A DNA stretch of 64,000 bases from Brevibacterium antiquum (GTDB lineage: Bacteria > Actinomycetota > Actinomycetes > Actinomycetales > Brevibacteriaceae), in NCBI RefSeq assembly GCF_016107655.1, contig NZ_JABASX010000001.1:620001-684000 (forward strand). Reading direction: 5' to 3'. Positions 25,361 through 34,744 of this stretch are shown here, piece by piece. The position numbers and the translations under genes were made by a program. The notes under the pieces were generated by a model. The model had not been told where the DNA came from. It was given only the letters and a program-made list of their open reading frames with translations, and did no database searches. Position 1 is the first letter of the stretch. Every line of letters starts with the position of its first letter.

Positions 25361-26623
25361 ATGCCCAGCAACGAAACCCGCACCCGTCCCGATCAGATCG
25401 CAGCACCGACGCTGCTGAGCATCGTGGGACGCACCTACTTCCCGATCGCCTGCGTGGCCAGATTGCCCTATGCCATGGTGGTCATCGGTGTCCTCACCCT
25501 CGTCGTCGCTGGCCGTGACTCGCTGAGCCTCGGCGGAATCAACTCCGCCATGGTCGGCCTGGGAACGGCGATCTTCGGCTCCTTCATCGGCGCCGCGGCT
25601 GACCGTTGGGGACAACGCCGCGTCCTGCTGATCGTGGGTCTGCTCAACAGCATCGCCCTGATCTTCATGGCCTGGGTCGTCTTCAGCCCCCTCCCTGATT
25701 CCGTGGTGCTCATCGCCGCCTTCGCCATCGGCGCTACAGCCCCGCAGGTCGCCCCGATGTCACGCTCTCGCCTCGTTGAGATCATCATGTCCAAGCTCAA
25801 CGGCCCCAGACAGCAGAAGATTTTCAACGGCACAATGGCCTATGAGTCGGCAGCCGATGAGTTCGTCTTCGTCTTCGGCCCCTTCATCGTCGGCCTCCTC
25901 GCCACGACACTCCACCCGGTCGCGCCGATCATCGGCGCGGTCATCATGACCTTGGTCTTCGTGTCCTCTTTCGCCCTCCACCCCACGGGCAGGGCAGTTG
26001 TGAGCACCTCAGCGCAGCCACGAGTCCAGGCTCCGGCCAAGGAGCTGTTCACCTTCGGCGTCTTCGTCGTCGTCCTCGGCGTCTTCGGCATCGGGCTCGT
26101 CTTCGGGTCGACGCTGACGGCGCTGACCTCACTGACGAATGACCTCGGACGTCCCGAGGAGGCGGGCCTCATCTACGGAATCATGGGCATCGGCTCTGCC
26201 ATTCTGGCCATCACTGTCGCGGTGTTCTCCCCACGCTATGCTCTGTGGGCCAGGCTGCTGTCCTTCGCACCCCTGATGCTCATCGGAGCCGTGATCATGG
26301 CGTCGTCAACGTCGATGGCCATCGTGGTCATCGCCCTCCTGCTCATGGGCTGCGTGGTCGGGCCAACCTTGGTGACCCTGTTCAGCCTTGCTGCCGAACG
26401 CAGTCCGCTCGGACGCTCGGCGACCGTGATGTCCATGGCTGGTTCCGCGATCATCGTCGGCCAGTCGATGGCATCGGCAGTCAACGGGATCCTCGCCGAG
26501 GAGGCCGGAACCTCGGCCGCAATGGCTGTCCCGATGGCGGCTTCCGCACTCGTCCTCGTTGCCGGCCTGCTCAACCTCATCGTCGGCAAAGAAGCCCGAA
26601 AAAGAGACCTGGTTCACTCGTAG
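25361..26623 (+). CDS. MFS transporter
   Basis: A 420-residue major facilitator protein with about 12 helices. The loop 2-3 motif is GAAADRWGQRRVL (about residues 74-86). The longer frame from 25175 adds 62 hydrophilic residues; ATG 25361, with GGGGAGA 12 nt upstream, gives a more usual N-terminus, but the longer form cannot be excluded. Substrate is unknown. The N-terminal half resembles drug- or metabolite-efflux MFS proteins. Monocistronic, ending before a small hairpin. Confidence 0.8.
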   Translation: MPSNETRTRPDQIAAPTLLSIVGRTYFPIACVARLPYAMVVIGVLTLVVAGRDSLSLGGINSAMVGLGTAIFGSFIGAAADRWGQRRVLLIVGLLNSIALIFMAWVVFSPLPDSVVLIAAFAIGATAPQVAPMSRSRLVEIIMSKLNGPRQQKIFNGTMAYESAADEFVFVFGPFIVGLLATTLHPVAPIIGAVIMTLVFVSSFALHPTGRAVVSTSAQPRVQAPAKELFTFGVFVVVLGVFGIGLVFGSTLTALTSLTNDLGRPEEAGLIYGIMGIGSAILAITVAVFSPRYALWARLLSFAPLMLIGAVIMASSTSMAIVVIALLLMGCVVGPTLVTLFSLAAERSPLGRSATVMSMAGSAIIVGQSMASAVNGILAEEAGTSAAMAVPMAASALVLVAGLLNLIVGKEARKRDLVHS

Positions 26624-26634
26624 TTACCGCTTGT

Positions 26635-26651
26635 TGGGACGCGACGTCCCA
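26635..26651. terminator. Short hairpin after the MFS gene
   Basis: TGGGACG / CGTCCCA, 7 bp with a CGA loop, 11 bp after the MFS stop. No T-tract, so termination here is uncertain. Confidence 0.4.
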
Positions 26652-26759
26652 GCATTGAGATCGTGTGACCTGAGCAATAACAGGGAGTAGCATTGCCGCT
26701 TGTTCACAGTGAATCGCGCATCGCAGTGCGCGTTTGCACGCCACAACGGAAAGCACGAT

Positions 26760-28229
26760 ATGTCATCAAGCACCTCAACGACTGAGGCCACGCGGAACGA
26801 CACCCGATTCTTCGGGCACCCGCTTCCGCTCATGCAGCTCTTCAGCCTCGAACTGTGGGAACGGTTCTCCTACTACGGCATGAACGGCATCCTCGCCATC
26901 TACCTGTACTTCCAGGTGTCCGAGGGCGGCCTGGGCATGCCTCAGCCGACAGCCATCGGAATCGTCGGCGCCTACGGCGGCGCCGTGTTCTTGGCGACGA
27001 TCCTCGGCGCATGGGTCGCAGACCGGATCCTCGGCGCGGAGAAGATCCTCTTCTACTCGGCGATCATCATCATGGTCGGCCACATCTGCCTGGCGCTCAT
27101 CCCGGGCTTCGGCGGAGTCGCCGCCGGTCTCATCCTCGTCGCTCTCGGCTCCGGTGGCCTCAAGGCTAATGCGTCTGCTCTCGTCGGTGAGCTCTACTCG
27201 GAGAAGGACCCGCGCAGGGATGCCGGGTTCACACTGTTCTACATGGGCGTCAACCTCGGTGCGTTCCTGGGACCGCTCATCACCGGTCTCCTGCAGAAGG
27301 AGATCGGCTTCCATTTCGGCTTCGGTGCCGCAGCAGTCGGTATGGCTCTGGGATTGATCATCTATGCCACAGGTCGGAAGAACCTGCCGGACGAATCGCG
27401 GGGTGCGGTCAACCCGTTGCCATCCTCGAAGCTTTACCTCTTCCTGCTGGCCATCGTCGTCGCCGTCGTCCTGATCGTCGTCCTGTGGTTCTCAGGTGTC
27501 GTCAATCCGGAGAATCTGGACTGGTGGATCGCAGGGATCTCGGCCGGAGCAGCGGCCTGCTACTTCATCGTCATGGGCGTGAGCCCGCAGACGAATGCCG
27601 ATGAGCGCTCACGTGTGCTGGCATTCATTCCCTTCTTCGTCACCTGTGTGGTCTTCTGGTCCCTGTACCAGCAGATCTTCGGGACGCTCACTGCCTATTC
27701 CGACTCGCAGATGAACCGTGAGATCTTCGGCTGGGAGATGCCGATCAACTGGCTTCAGCTCATCCCGCCGATCTTCGTCATCGCCTTCGCTCCGGTCTTC
27801 TCAGCCGTCTGGTTCAAGCTGGGCACACGCCAGATCTCGACCCCGGTCAAGGCAGGGCTCTCGCTCATCCTCATCGGCATCGCGTTCCTGCTGTTCCTGC
27901 CGTATGCGAATGCCGGCGAGCATGAGACTCCGCTGTTGTGGGTGGCCTTCATCCTGCTGCTCTTCGTCTTCGCCGAACTGCTCATCTCTCCGATCGGTCT
28001 GTCCTTCTCCTCGAAGGTCGCACCGAAGGTGTTCCAGTCGCAGATGATCGCCGTGTTCTTCCTCGCCTCCGGCGTGGGAACTGCACTGTCGGGTGTCCTC
28101 GGCGGCTACTACTCGGCCGACAATCAGACGCCGTATTGGACGTCGATCGGCGCAGCATCGATCATTCTGGGTCTGCTGGCGCTGACCCTGACGAAGCCGA
28201 TGCTCAAGGCACTGCGCGGAATCCGCTGA
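26760..28229 (+). CDS. POT/PTR2-family proton-dependent oligopeptide transporter
   Basis: A 489-residue proton-coupled di/tripeptide importer. The family motif E-x-x-E-R-F-x-Y-Y is present as ELWERFSYYG (about residues 29-38), which couples protons to transport, and the second signature is FTLFYMGVNLGAFLGP (about residue 160). About 14 helices, typical of bacterial POT proteins. ATG 26760 has GGAAAG 7 nt upstream; the in-frame ATG 26700 is 20 codons earlier and lacks a site. Confidence 0.9.
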   Translation: MSSSTSTTEATRNDTRFFGHPLPLMQLFSLELWERFSYYGMNGILAIYLYFQVSEGGLGMPQPTAIGIVGAYGGAVFLATILGAWVADRILGAEKILFYSAIIIMVGHICLALIPGFGGVAAGLILVALGSGGLKANASALVGELYSEKDPRRDAGFTLFYMGVNLGAFLGPLITGLLQKEIGFHFGFGAAAVGMALGLIIYATGRKNLPDESRGAVNPLPSSKLYLFLLAIVVAVVLIVVLWFSGVVNPENLDWWIAGISAGAAACYFIVMGVSPQTNADERSRVLAFIPFFVTCVVFWSLYQQIFGTLTAYSDSQMNREIFGWEMPINWLQLIPPIFVIAFAPVFSAVWFKLGTRQISTPVKAGLSLILIGIAFLLFLPYANAGEHETPLLWVAFILLLFVFAELLISPIGLSFSSKVAPKVFQSQMIAVFFLASGVGTALSGVLGGYYSADNQTPYWTSIGAASIILGLLALTLTKPMLKALRGIR

Positions 28230-28279
28230 CACTTCGCACAGGGGACGCTTCCCGTGCGCGCATGCTCTGACTCGATGAG

Positions 28280-28312
28280 ACGCCCTGGCTCACATCTCGT
28301 GATCCAGGGCGT
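28280..28312. terminator. Terminator after the peptide transporter
   Basis: ACGCCCTGG / CCAGGGCGT stem of 9 bp, extendable by three more pairs including one G-T, with a 15-nt loop and a TTTCGT tail. It lies between convergent genes. Confidence 0.65.
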
Positions 28313-28375
28313 TTCGTCATGTGCGCGGGAGAAGCCTGGCGCCGCTGGATGACAACTGCGGCTGGCGGTGGGCTC

Positions 28376-29233
28376 TCACACCCCGATGAAGATGGGCAGC
28401 GCCTCGGGATGATGTGCGTGGACGATCGTGAGGAAGACGAGCGCGTCGAAGAGGAGATGGACCGTCACGGTATAGGGCAGCGACTTCGTTCGAGTGAAGA
28501 TATAGGCCTGAACGAGCGCGAAGGGGATCGTCAGCACCGGGCCGATCGATCGATAGCCCAACTCCCACAGGAAGGACACGAAGATGATGGTGGTGAACAC
28601 GTTGGCAGTCCAGAAGGCGAAGTGCTTGCGCAGCAAGGCGAAGACCGTGCAGATGAAGAACAGCTCATCCCAGATGCCGACAGCGTTGACGCCGAAGAAG
28701 AGGCGCACAATCTCATCCCACTGAGTCACCGGTGGCCAGTTGAGATAGACCCCGGTGCGCATGAAGTACTGAGGGAGAACGAGCCAGGCGACGACGATGA
28801 CGAAGGCCAGCCAAGCCCATTCCAGGCGCGACCACTTCTGCCCACGACGCAGAGGGAAGACGATGGTCCGGTCCTTGAATCCGTATCGGGTGATCAGCCA
28901 GGGCCCGATCACCACGGCGGACAGCACGACTCCCATCCGAGCGATGTTGGACCAAGAGATATCGGCTGCCACCGAGATTGAGGAGATCAGTCCCAGACAG
29001 CCGGCGATGACGCTGAGGTCGCGTGCGAACTCTCGGTCGGCCATCCATGCGACGATGAGAGAGGCCACCATCGGCACGTAGCCGAAGGTCCTCAGCTCAG
29101 GAAACGTGGTTCCGAGACCGAACAGGACGAAGGCGGACAGCGCCAACAGGACTGCGGCCAGCCCCGGCCAGGAAATGAGATCGAATCGTTTGGAATCAGG
29201 TTCGAATCGCGTTTGTGTGTCCACGCTTGACAC
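28376..29233 (-). CDS. CPBP-like integral membrane protein with altered active-site motif
   Basis: A 285-residue polytopic protein with about eight helices. The C-terminal third resembles CPBP (Abi/CAAX-type) intramembrane proteases: a helix beginning GIWDELFFICTVFALLRKH, a second with FLWELGYR, and a third with TVHLLFDALVF. The canonical first motif EExxxR appears only as DE followed further on by R, and the second motif's FxxxH is not obvious, so protease activity is doubtful. The start is GTG 29233; GTG 29224 is an alternative. It is divergent from moeA1, with 78 bp between. Confidence 0.65.
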   Translation of the reverse strand: MSSVDTQTRFEPDSKRFDLISWPGLAAVLLALSAFVLFGLGTTFPELRTFGYVPMVASLIVAWMADREFARDLSVIAGCLGLISSISVAADISWSNIARMGVVLSAVVIGPWLITRYGFKDRTIVFPLRRGQKWSRLEWAWLAFVIVVAWLVLPQYFMRTGVYLNWPPVTQWDEIVRLFFGVNAVGIWDELFFICTVFALLRKHFAFWTANVFTTIIFVSFLWELGYRSIGPVLTIPFALVQAYIFTRTKSLPYTVTVHLLFDALVFLTIVHAHHPEALPIFIGV

Positions 29234-29311
29234 TCTAAATCACCACAGTCCGAACACGAGCGCTGGAACCGGCAACTCCTCGTAGTATCTGACACAGGCG
29301 AAAGGACACCC

Positions 29312-30493
29312 GTGGAACCAGAGGAATACTGCCGACTCATCATCTCGTCGGCCCCGCCGCACACCGTGGAGACGATTCCCACAGTGTCGGCGATCGACAG
29401 AACCTCAGCCGCCGACGTGATCGCCGACGCGCCCATCCCAGCGTTTGCCACCTCGGCGATGGACGGCTTCGCATTCGATGAGTCGGCGCTGGGCAGCTCC
29501 CGGGCCGGCGCCGAGGTGGCCCTCAGCGGTGACATCCCCGCCGGTGCCGTGCCGGTGGACATCGCACCAGGCACCGCAGTGCGGGTGATGACCGGAGCGC
29601 AGGTGCCCTCCAGCGCTGTGGCGGTCGTTCCCGTCGAACTCACCGATGCCGAGGCCACAGGGCCAGCTCCCGAACACATCCGTGTCCCGTCGTGGCCCAC
29701 GGGACTGCAAACCGGGTGGAACATCAGAGCAGTAGGGGAGGACACCCAGGCCGGAGACACCGTCATCCGATCCGGCGAGACGATCAGCTCCGCAGGTGTG
29801 GGCACACTGGCCATGATGGGACGCGAGACCGTCAGCGTCCTCCGCCCTCTCACCATCGGTCTCATCGTCACCGGGGATGAGCTGCGCACCGGTCTCACCA
29901 CGTCGGTGCAGCCATTCATCCACAACTCGAATCTGCCCATGCTCAGCTCAGCGATCACGGCCGCCGGAGCCATCCCCGTCGATCGCAGCTGCGGTGACGA
30001 TCCCGATGCCTTCCTCCAGATCATCGACGAGCTCTCAGGTCGAGTCGACCTCATCATCACCACCGGCGGCATCAGCGCCGGCGCCTTCGAAGTCGTCAGA
30101 CAGGCCCTCAGCGGCGACCACTCGTCGTTCCTGCGTCTGGCACTGCGACCGGGCGGGCCCCAGGGGTACGGACGCTGCGGTGATGTCCCACTGCTCCATT
30201 TCCCGGGCACACCGACCGGAGCCTTCCTGTCCTTCCACCTCTTCGCACGCTCTCTGCTCGAGGCGCGTCCCCTCGGATCACGGTGGCAGAAGGCCGTCTA
30301 CGCCGGTCCCGACATCATCGGACACAATAAGGCCGTCAGCCTGCTGCCCGGCAGATTCACCACAGCGGGAGATGTCGAAGCCCTGGACCGGTCACGACTG
30401 CGCGACTTCGCCGGCGCCGACGTCATCATCCGTGCACCTCGAGCCCCAGGGACGATTCGGACCGGGGACATCATCGCGGTCCTCGACTGCTGA
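29312..30493 (+). CDS. moeA: Molybdopterin molybdenumtransferase, MoeA paralogue 1
   Basis: A 393-residue MoeA/gephyrin-E protein, which inserts molybdenum into adenylylated molybdopterin. The N-terminal part has the substrate-site ATSAMDGFAF (near residues 45-54); the central MoCF-binding domain carries LIVTGDEL and TTGGISAGAFEVV; PGGPQGYG and FPGTPTGAFLSF follow. It is somewhat divergent (FPGTPTG where most have LPGNPVS). GTG start with AAAGGA 5 nt upstream. It heads the molybdenum island and is followed by moeZ after 20 bp. Confidence 0.9.
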   Translation: MEPEEYCRLIISSAPPHTVETIPTVSAIDRTSAADVIADAPIPAFATSAMDGFAFDESALGSSRAGAEVALSGDIPAGAVPVDIAPGTAVRVMTGAQVPSSAVAVVPVELTDAEATGPAPEHIRVPSWPTGLQTGWNIRAVGEDTQAGDTVIRSGETISSAGVGTLAMMGRETVSVLRPLTIGLIVTGDELRTGLTTSVQPFIHNSNLPMLSSAITAAGAIPVDRSCGDDPDAFLQIIDELSGRVDLIITTGGISAGAFEVVRQALSGDHSSFLRLALRPGGPQGYGRCGDVPLLHFPGTPTGAFLSFHLFARSLLEARPLGSRWQKAVYAGPDIIGHNKAVSLLPGRFTTAGDVEALDRSRLRDFAGADVIIRAPRAPGTIRTGDIIAVLDC

Positions 30494-30513
30494 AGCCAAC
30501 TAGACTGAGGCAC

Positions 30514-31629
30514 ATGTCAGCACATGCACTCACCTTTGCGGACACGAAGCGCTATGCCCGTCAGATCCGCCTCAACGGGTTCGGCCCGCAGGCCCAGTCC
30601 GCACTCCTTGCATCTCATGTGCTCGTCATCGGCGCCGGTGGGCTCGGGGCACCGGTCCTGACGTACCTGGCAGCGGCCGGGGTCGGACGCATCAGCATCA
30701 TCGACCCCGACACGGTGGAACTGAGCAACCTGCACCGCCAATTCATTCATTCCGAGGCGCGCGTGGGCCACCGGAAGGTCGATTCCGCCAAAGCACGGTT
30801 GGGCGAGCTGAACTCGACCCTCGACATCATCACCCACCCCGTGCTGCTGACACCGGACAACGCCCTCGAACTCATCGGTGCAGCCGATATCGTCATCGAC
30901 GGCAGCGACAACTTCGCCACCAGGTACTTAGCCAACGACGCCTGTGAGATCCTGAAGAAGCCCCTCGTCTGGGGCACGATCCTCGGCTTCGACGGGCAGG
31001 TCGCCGTCTTCGACACGAGGCAGGGGGCAACGCTGCGCGACCTCTACCCGGTCGTCCCTGCCCCCGGATCAGTACCCGACTGCGCCACTGCCGGTGTCCT
31101 CGGAGCTCTCTGCGGAAGCATCGGTGCGGCCATGGCGATGGAGACGATCAAGGTCCTCACCGGTATCGGCACACCTCTCTACAACGCGGTCTCCATCCAC
31201 AGCAGCCTCGACGCCAGCTGGGAGAGCGTTCCGGTTCGACGATTACCTGAACGTGAGTCGATCACGGAGCTGGGCAGCCACCTCGGCGACTATGGTGATG
31301 CACTCGGCAGCCTCGGTGCTGAGACGACCGCCGGGACGCCGGCGGGAAATGATCCGAGCGTGACGTGGGGGTCGATCACACCCGGCACTCACCTCGTCGA
31401 CATCAGAGACGAAGACGAGGTCTCGGCAGGAATGGTTCCAGGCGCTCGGCACATACCGATGGACGTCCTCGTGGACGATCCCGGACTGATCGCGGGGCAC
31501 GGGACAGTGGCTCTCTACTGCCGTTCGGGAGTGCGCTCTGCCCGGGCCTGCGCACAGCTGCGCGCGCAGGGTAGCGAGGTCAGCTCTGTCTCCGGGGGAT
31601 ATCTCGCGTATCTGTCACTGCCGCACTGA
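30514..31629 (+). CDS. moeZ: MoeB/ThiF-type adenylyltransferase with C-terminal rhodanese domain
   Basis: A 371-residue E1-like enzyme plus rhodanese, the MoeZ/MoeBR type that adenylylates and sulfurates the C-terminal Gly-Gly of MoaD or other sulfur carriers. The ATP site GAGGLGAP is at about 36-43, RYARQIRLNGFG near the start, DGSDNFATRYLAND near residue 130. The catalytic-Cys region DCATAGVLG is present, but the first zinc CxxC is replaced (LRDLYP), as in actinobacterial MoeZ. Residues about 275-370 form the rhodanese domain with the active-site loop CRSGVRS. Its end is only 5 bp from convergent moaD. Confidence 0.9.
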   Translation: MSAHALTFADTKRYARQIRLNGFGPQAQSALLASHVLVIGAGGLGAPVLTYLAAAGVGRISIIDPDTVELSNLHRQFIHSEARVGHRKVDSAKARLGELNSTLDIITHPVLLTPDNALELIGAADIVIDGSDNFATRYLANDACEILKKPLVWGTILGFDGQVAVFDTRQGATLRDLYPVVPAPGSVPDCATAGVLGALCGSIGAAMAMETIKVLTGIGTPLYNAVSIHSSLDASWESVPVRRLPERESITELGSHLGDYGDALGSLGAETTAGTPAGNDPSVTWGSITPGTHLVDIRDEDEVSAGMVPGARHIPMDVLVDDPGLIAGHGTVALYCRSGVRSARACAQLRAQGSEVSSVSGGYLAYLSLPH

Positions 31630-31634
31630 CGAAC

Positions 31635-31880
31635 TCAGCCGCCTGCGAAGGGCGGGAGGACGTCGACGGTATCGCCCTCGCTCAGAGCCGCGTGAGGATC
31701 CGTGGCAGCGATCGCGTTGACCAGGAAGCTCGAGCGGGAGATGACCGTCTTCGCCTCGGTGGCGGCATCCTTGGTCAGGGTCGTGATCAGCCCGTCGATG
31801 GTGGCGGCCTCGGCGCTGCATTCTTTGGTCCCGAAAGCCTCTCGCGCGGCTGCGAAGAAGCGGACTCTGATCTGGGGCAC
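31635..31880 (-). CDS. moaD: Molybdopterin synthase sulfur carrier subunit
   Basis: An 81-residue ubiquitin-like protein ending in PPFAGG, the Gly-Gly tail that is adenylylated and converted to thiocarboxylate to donate sulfur to precursor Z. The N-terminal IRVRFFAAAREAFG matches MoaD. It abuts moaA directly (moaA stop is followed by the moaD start on the minus strand). MoaE, its partner, is encoded on the other strand 3 kb away, and its activator MoeZ is convergent. Confidence 0.92.
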   Translation of the reverse strand: MPQIRVRFFAAAREAFGTKECSAEAATIDGLITTLTKDAATEAKTVISRSSFLVNAIAATDPHAALSEGDTVDVLPPFAGG

Positions 31881-32969
31881 TTATCCTCCGATGGCGCTCA
31901 TGGGACGTTGGGGCTGTTCGAAGCTCTCGGAATCCATGCCGTGGCCGGCCAGCTTCTTCCAATGCGCGCCCTTCCACAGGTTCGCGATGGCTTCATCATC
32001 GGCACCGCCCCGCATGGCCGTGAGCAGATCCACCTCCGTGTGTGAGAACAGGCAGGTGCGCACTCGTCCCTCTGCAGTCAGACGGGTGCGGGTGCAATCG
32101 GCACAGAAGGGTCGGGTTACCGAGGCGATGATGCCGACGTCGCCGATGACGGTCTCCGGATCGTCCCTGCTCGCAACCAGGAACTTCTCCGCTGGAGCAC
32201 CACCCCGCGGTGCAGAGTCGGGGCTGAGGACGAAATCGGGTTCGAGCAGGGCGAAGATGTCGGCGGCCGTGATCATTGTGCCGCGTTCCCAGGAATGTCC
32301 GGCATCGAGAGGCATCTGTTCGATGAAGCGCAGCTTGAGCCCACGATCGAGACACCAGCGCAGCAGCTGCGGAGCCTGATGGTCGTTGACGCCGGGCAGC
32401 AGCACGGCGTTGATCTTCACCGGATCCATGCCGGCAGCCTGGGCGCCCTTGATCCCGTCGAGCACCCTGCCCAGGAACGGGCGTCGAGTGATCGTCGCGA
32501 AGGTCTCGGGGTCGACGGTGTCGAGAGAGACATTGATGCGGTCGAGGCCCGCGTCCCGCAGCTTCGCAGCACGCTTGTCGAGACCGATCGCATTCGTCGT
32601 CAGTGCGATATTGGGGCGGGGCTCAAGTGCGGCGACACCGGCGATGATGTCGGTGACGTCTTTGCGGGTCAGCGGTTCGCCACCGGTGAACCGGACCTGG
32701 TCGACGCCGAACTTCTCGACCCCGATGCGCACGAAGCGGATGATCTCCTCGGCCGTCATCGCCGCATCGCGAGACATGAACTCCACACCCTCCTCGGGCA
32801 TGCAGTAGCTGCAGCGCAGATTGCAGAAGTCGGTCAGCGAGATGCGCATATCGCGGGCACGTCGACCGAAGGTGTCCAGGAGCGAATCCTCCTGATGGGC
32901 CGTAAACGTCTCGCCCGGGTCCACTGTCGGAGTTCTCAGAACGGGCGTGGGCAGGCTGATCTTGCGCAT
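31881..32969 (-). CDS. moaA: GTP 3',8-cyclase, radical SAM
   Basis: A 362-residue radical SAM enzyme for the first step of molybdopterin synthesis, GTP to 3',8-cyclo-7,8-dihydro-GTP. The SAM [4Fe-4S] cluster cysteines are C49, C53 and C56 (CNLRCSYC); the C-terminal substrate cluster is in FCADCTRTRL with a further Cys about 14 residues on. The protein ends SAIGG, the conserved GG tail required for activity. ATG 32969 has AAGGAGG 8 nt upstream; the frame extends 21 codons more, into the moeA2 promoter. It forms an operon with moaD. Confidence 0.94.
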   Translation of the reverse strand: MRKISLPTPVLRTPTVDPGETFTAHQEDSLLDTFGRRARDMRISLTDFCNLRCSYCMPEEGVEFMSRDAAMTAEEIIRFVRIGVEKFGVDQVRFTGGEPLTRKDVTDIIAGVAALEPRPNIALTTNAIGLDKRAAKLRDAGLDRINVSLDTVDPETFATITRRPFLGRVLDGIKGAQAAGMDPVKINAVLLPGVNDHQAPQLLRWCLDRGLKLRFIEQMPLDAGHSWERGTMITAADIFALLEPDFVLSPDSAPRGGAPAEKFLVASRDDPETVIGDVGIIASVTRPFCADCTRTRLTAEGRVRTCLFSHTEVDLLTAMRGGADDEAIANLWKGAHWKKLAGHGMDSESFEQPQRPMSAIGG

Positions 32970-33011
32970 TCTGCCATCCTCCTTGATCAACATCTTCGCT
33001 ATCATCGTCCC

Positions 33012-34277
33012 ATGACTACCGCCATGATGCATCGTCGCCGTGTGCTCGACACGATCGGCCCACTCCTCGACACGCAGACAAGGCCGATCAGCGAACTCCT
33101 CGACTCACCGCGGCGCCTGAGCACTACCGTGAGCTCACCGATCGATGTTCCGGGTTTCGACAACTCCAGCATGGACGGATATGCCGTAGCCGCCTCCACG
33201 CTTCGCAACGCGCAGCAGAGGCACGACACAGACGCCAAAGGCATCGAACATACAGTCTACGGCCCCATTCGGGTACGCGGCAGGGTTGCGGCCGGAGCGC
33301 GCGGCGGAGAGGTGGCGCCCGGATCTGCGGTCGAGATCATGACCGGGGCACCGCTGCCTGCGGGCACCGACACAGTGATCAAGATCGAGGATACTCAGCC
33401 GGGGAACTTCGAGTCCTCGGAGATCACCATCACCCTGCCGGCCACGGATACAGGCCCTCAGCCGGGTGACTTCGTGCGGTCTCGAGGCAGCGACGTCGCC
33501 GCCGGAACCGCAGTGCTCAATGCCGGACTGATGCTCACGCCGGCCCACCTCGGCGTCGCAGCAGCGTGCGGGATCACCGCGCTCGAGGTCCAGAACCTGC
33601 CTCGTGTGCTCATCGTGAGCACCGGGGACGAGATCACCGCCGATGCCGCCGCCGGAATCCATGACGCAAACTCGATCACCCTGGGTGCCAGTCTCCGCCG
33701 CCTGGGCGTCGACACGACCATCATCACCGTCCCCGACGATCCGCAGGCACTTCTTCACGCTGTGCAGGCGTCCGAGAGTGACCTCGTCATCTCGACCGGC
33801 GGGATCTCGAAGGGGGCGCATGAGGTCGTCAAGCTCGCCGCCGACCTCGACGAAGCCTCGACCATGGTCTTCGAACCCATCGCGATGCAGCCAGGGGGAC
33901 CGCAGGGATGCGGAACACTGGCCGGAACCGCATGGGTGGCGCTGCCCGGCAACCCGGTCAGTGCCCTGATCAGCTTCGAGATGTTCATCCGCCCTGCCCT
34001 GTTGGGACTCGACGTGGACGAAGACCCGCGCGAAACCGAATACCACCGTCTGCTCGGGGGACTCGACGAGGCCCCGCCGAGCGGAAAGCTGCAGGTGCGC
34101 CGGGCCGTGATGACCGGTGAGGGCCTCGAGCTCATGGGCGGATCCCGCTCCCACCTGCTCCACAACTATGCCCAGAGCACGCATCTTGTCTTCATCCCAC
34201 CGGCAGCTTCCGGCGCGCAGTCGGATGAGACTGAGCCCGGCGCAGGCGATAGGCTGAAGACGTGGAAGATCACATGA
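33012..34277 (+). CDS. moeA: Molybdopterin molybdenumtransferase, MoeA paralogue 2
   Basis: A 421-residue second MoeA with more canonical motifs than the copy at 29.3 kb: FDNSSMDGYAV near residue 55, EIMTGAPLPAGTD, IVSTGDEI, STGGISKGAHEV and LPGNPVSALISFE. It inserts molybdate into MPT-AMP. It is divergent from moaA with 42 bp between starts, and overlaps moaC by 16 bp. The upstream open frame (from 32295) is antisense to moaA. No ribosome binding site precedes ATG 33012; TATCAT lies 6-11 bp upstream, so a leaderless mRNA is possible, and ATG 33024 or 33027 cannot be excluded. Confidence 0.9.
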   Translation: MTTAMMHRRRVLDTIGPLLDTQTRPISELLDSPRRLSTTVSSPIDVPGFDNSSMDGYAVAASTLRNAQQRHDTDAKGIEHTVYGPIRVRGRVAAGARGGEVAPGSAVEIMTGAPLPAGTDTVIKIEDTQPGNFESSEITITLPATDTGPQPGDFVRSRGSDVAAGTAVLNAGLMLTPAHLGVAAACGITALEVQNLPRVLIVSTGDEITADAAAGIHDANSITLGASLRRLGVDTTIITVPDDPQALLHAVQASESDLVISTGGISKGAHEVVKLAADLDEASTMVFEPIAMQPGGPQGCGTLAGTAWVALPGNPVSALISFEMFIRPALLGLDVDEDPRETEYHRLLGGLDEAPPSGKLQVRRAVMTGEGLELMGGSRSHLLHNYAQSTHLVFIPPAASGAQSDETEPGAGDRLKTWKIT

Positions 34278-34744
34278 CACTGACGCACATCGACGATTCC
34301 GGCGCCGCCCATATGGTCGACGTCGGAGACAAGGACGTGACCAAACGTCGCGCCGTCGCCACCGCACTCATCACCACTCGACACGAGGTCATCGATATGA
34401 TCGCCGAGGCGGGGCTGCCCAAGGGTGATGCTCTGCCTGTGGCCCGGATCGCCGCAGTCATGGGCGCCAAGCGCACCAGCGAGCTCATCCCGCTGTGCCA
34501 CCCTCTGCCGCTGACCGGCATCGACGTCGACTTCGAACTCCTCGATGACGCCGTCCGCATCAATGGCGCCGTCAAAACCGTGTCGAAGACCGGTGTCGAG
34601 ATGGAGGCGCTGACCGCTGTCTCCATCGCCGCTCTGACCATCTTCGATATGATCAAGGCCGTCGACAATCAGGCGATCATCGGCGATATCAAGGTCATCG
34701 AGAAGTCGGGTGGACGCAGCGGCGACTGGAGCCGGGACACATGA
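34262..34744 (+). CDS. moaC: Cyclic pyranopterin monophosphate synthase
   Basis: A 160-residue MoaC, which turns the MoaA product into cyclic pyranopterin monophosphate (precursor Z). Conserved segments are MVDVGDKDVTKRRAVA, the active-site region AKRTSELIPLCHPLPLTG, TGVEMEALTAVSIAALTIFDMIKAVD, and the KSGG end. It overlaps moeA2 by 16 bp at GTG 34262; ATG 34274 is the alternative start, giving a 4-bp ATGA overlap. It overlaps moaE by ATGA. Confidence 0.94.
   Translation: MEDHMTLTHIDDSGAAHMVDVGDKDVTKRRAVATALITTRHEVIDMIAEAGLPKGDALPVARIAAVMGAKRTSELIPLCHPLPLTGIDVDFELLDDAVRINGAVKTVSKTGVEMEALTAVSIAALTIFDMIKAVDNQAIIGDIKVIEKSGGRSGDWSRDT

Noticed and set aside
32295-33011. Upstream extension of moeA2 by 239 codons
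   Set aside because: It is antisense to moaA and not MoeA-like; the MoeA family begins near 33012.
32970-33011. Molybdenum cofactor riboswitch before moaA
   Set aside because: Only 42 bp separate the divergent moaA and moeA2 starts, too short for the known Moco element.
33135-34367. 410-codon minus-strand frame opposite moeA2
   Set aside because: Shadow of moeA2 and moaC; no motif.
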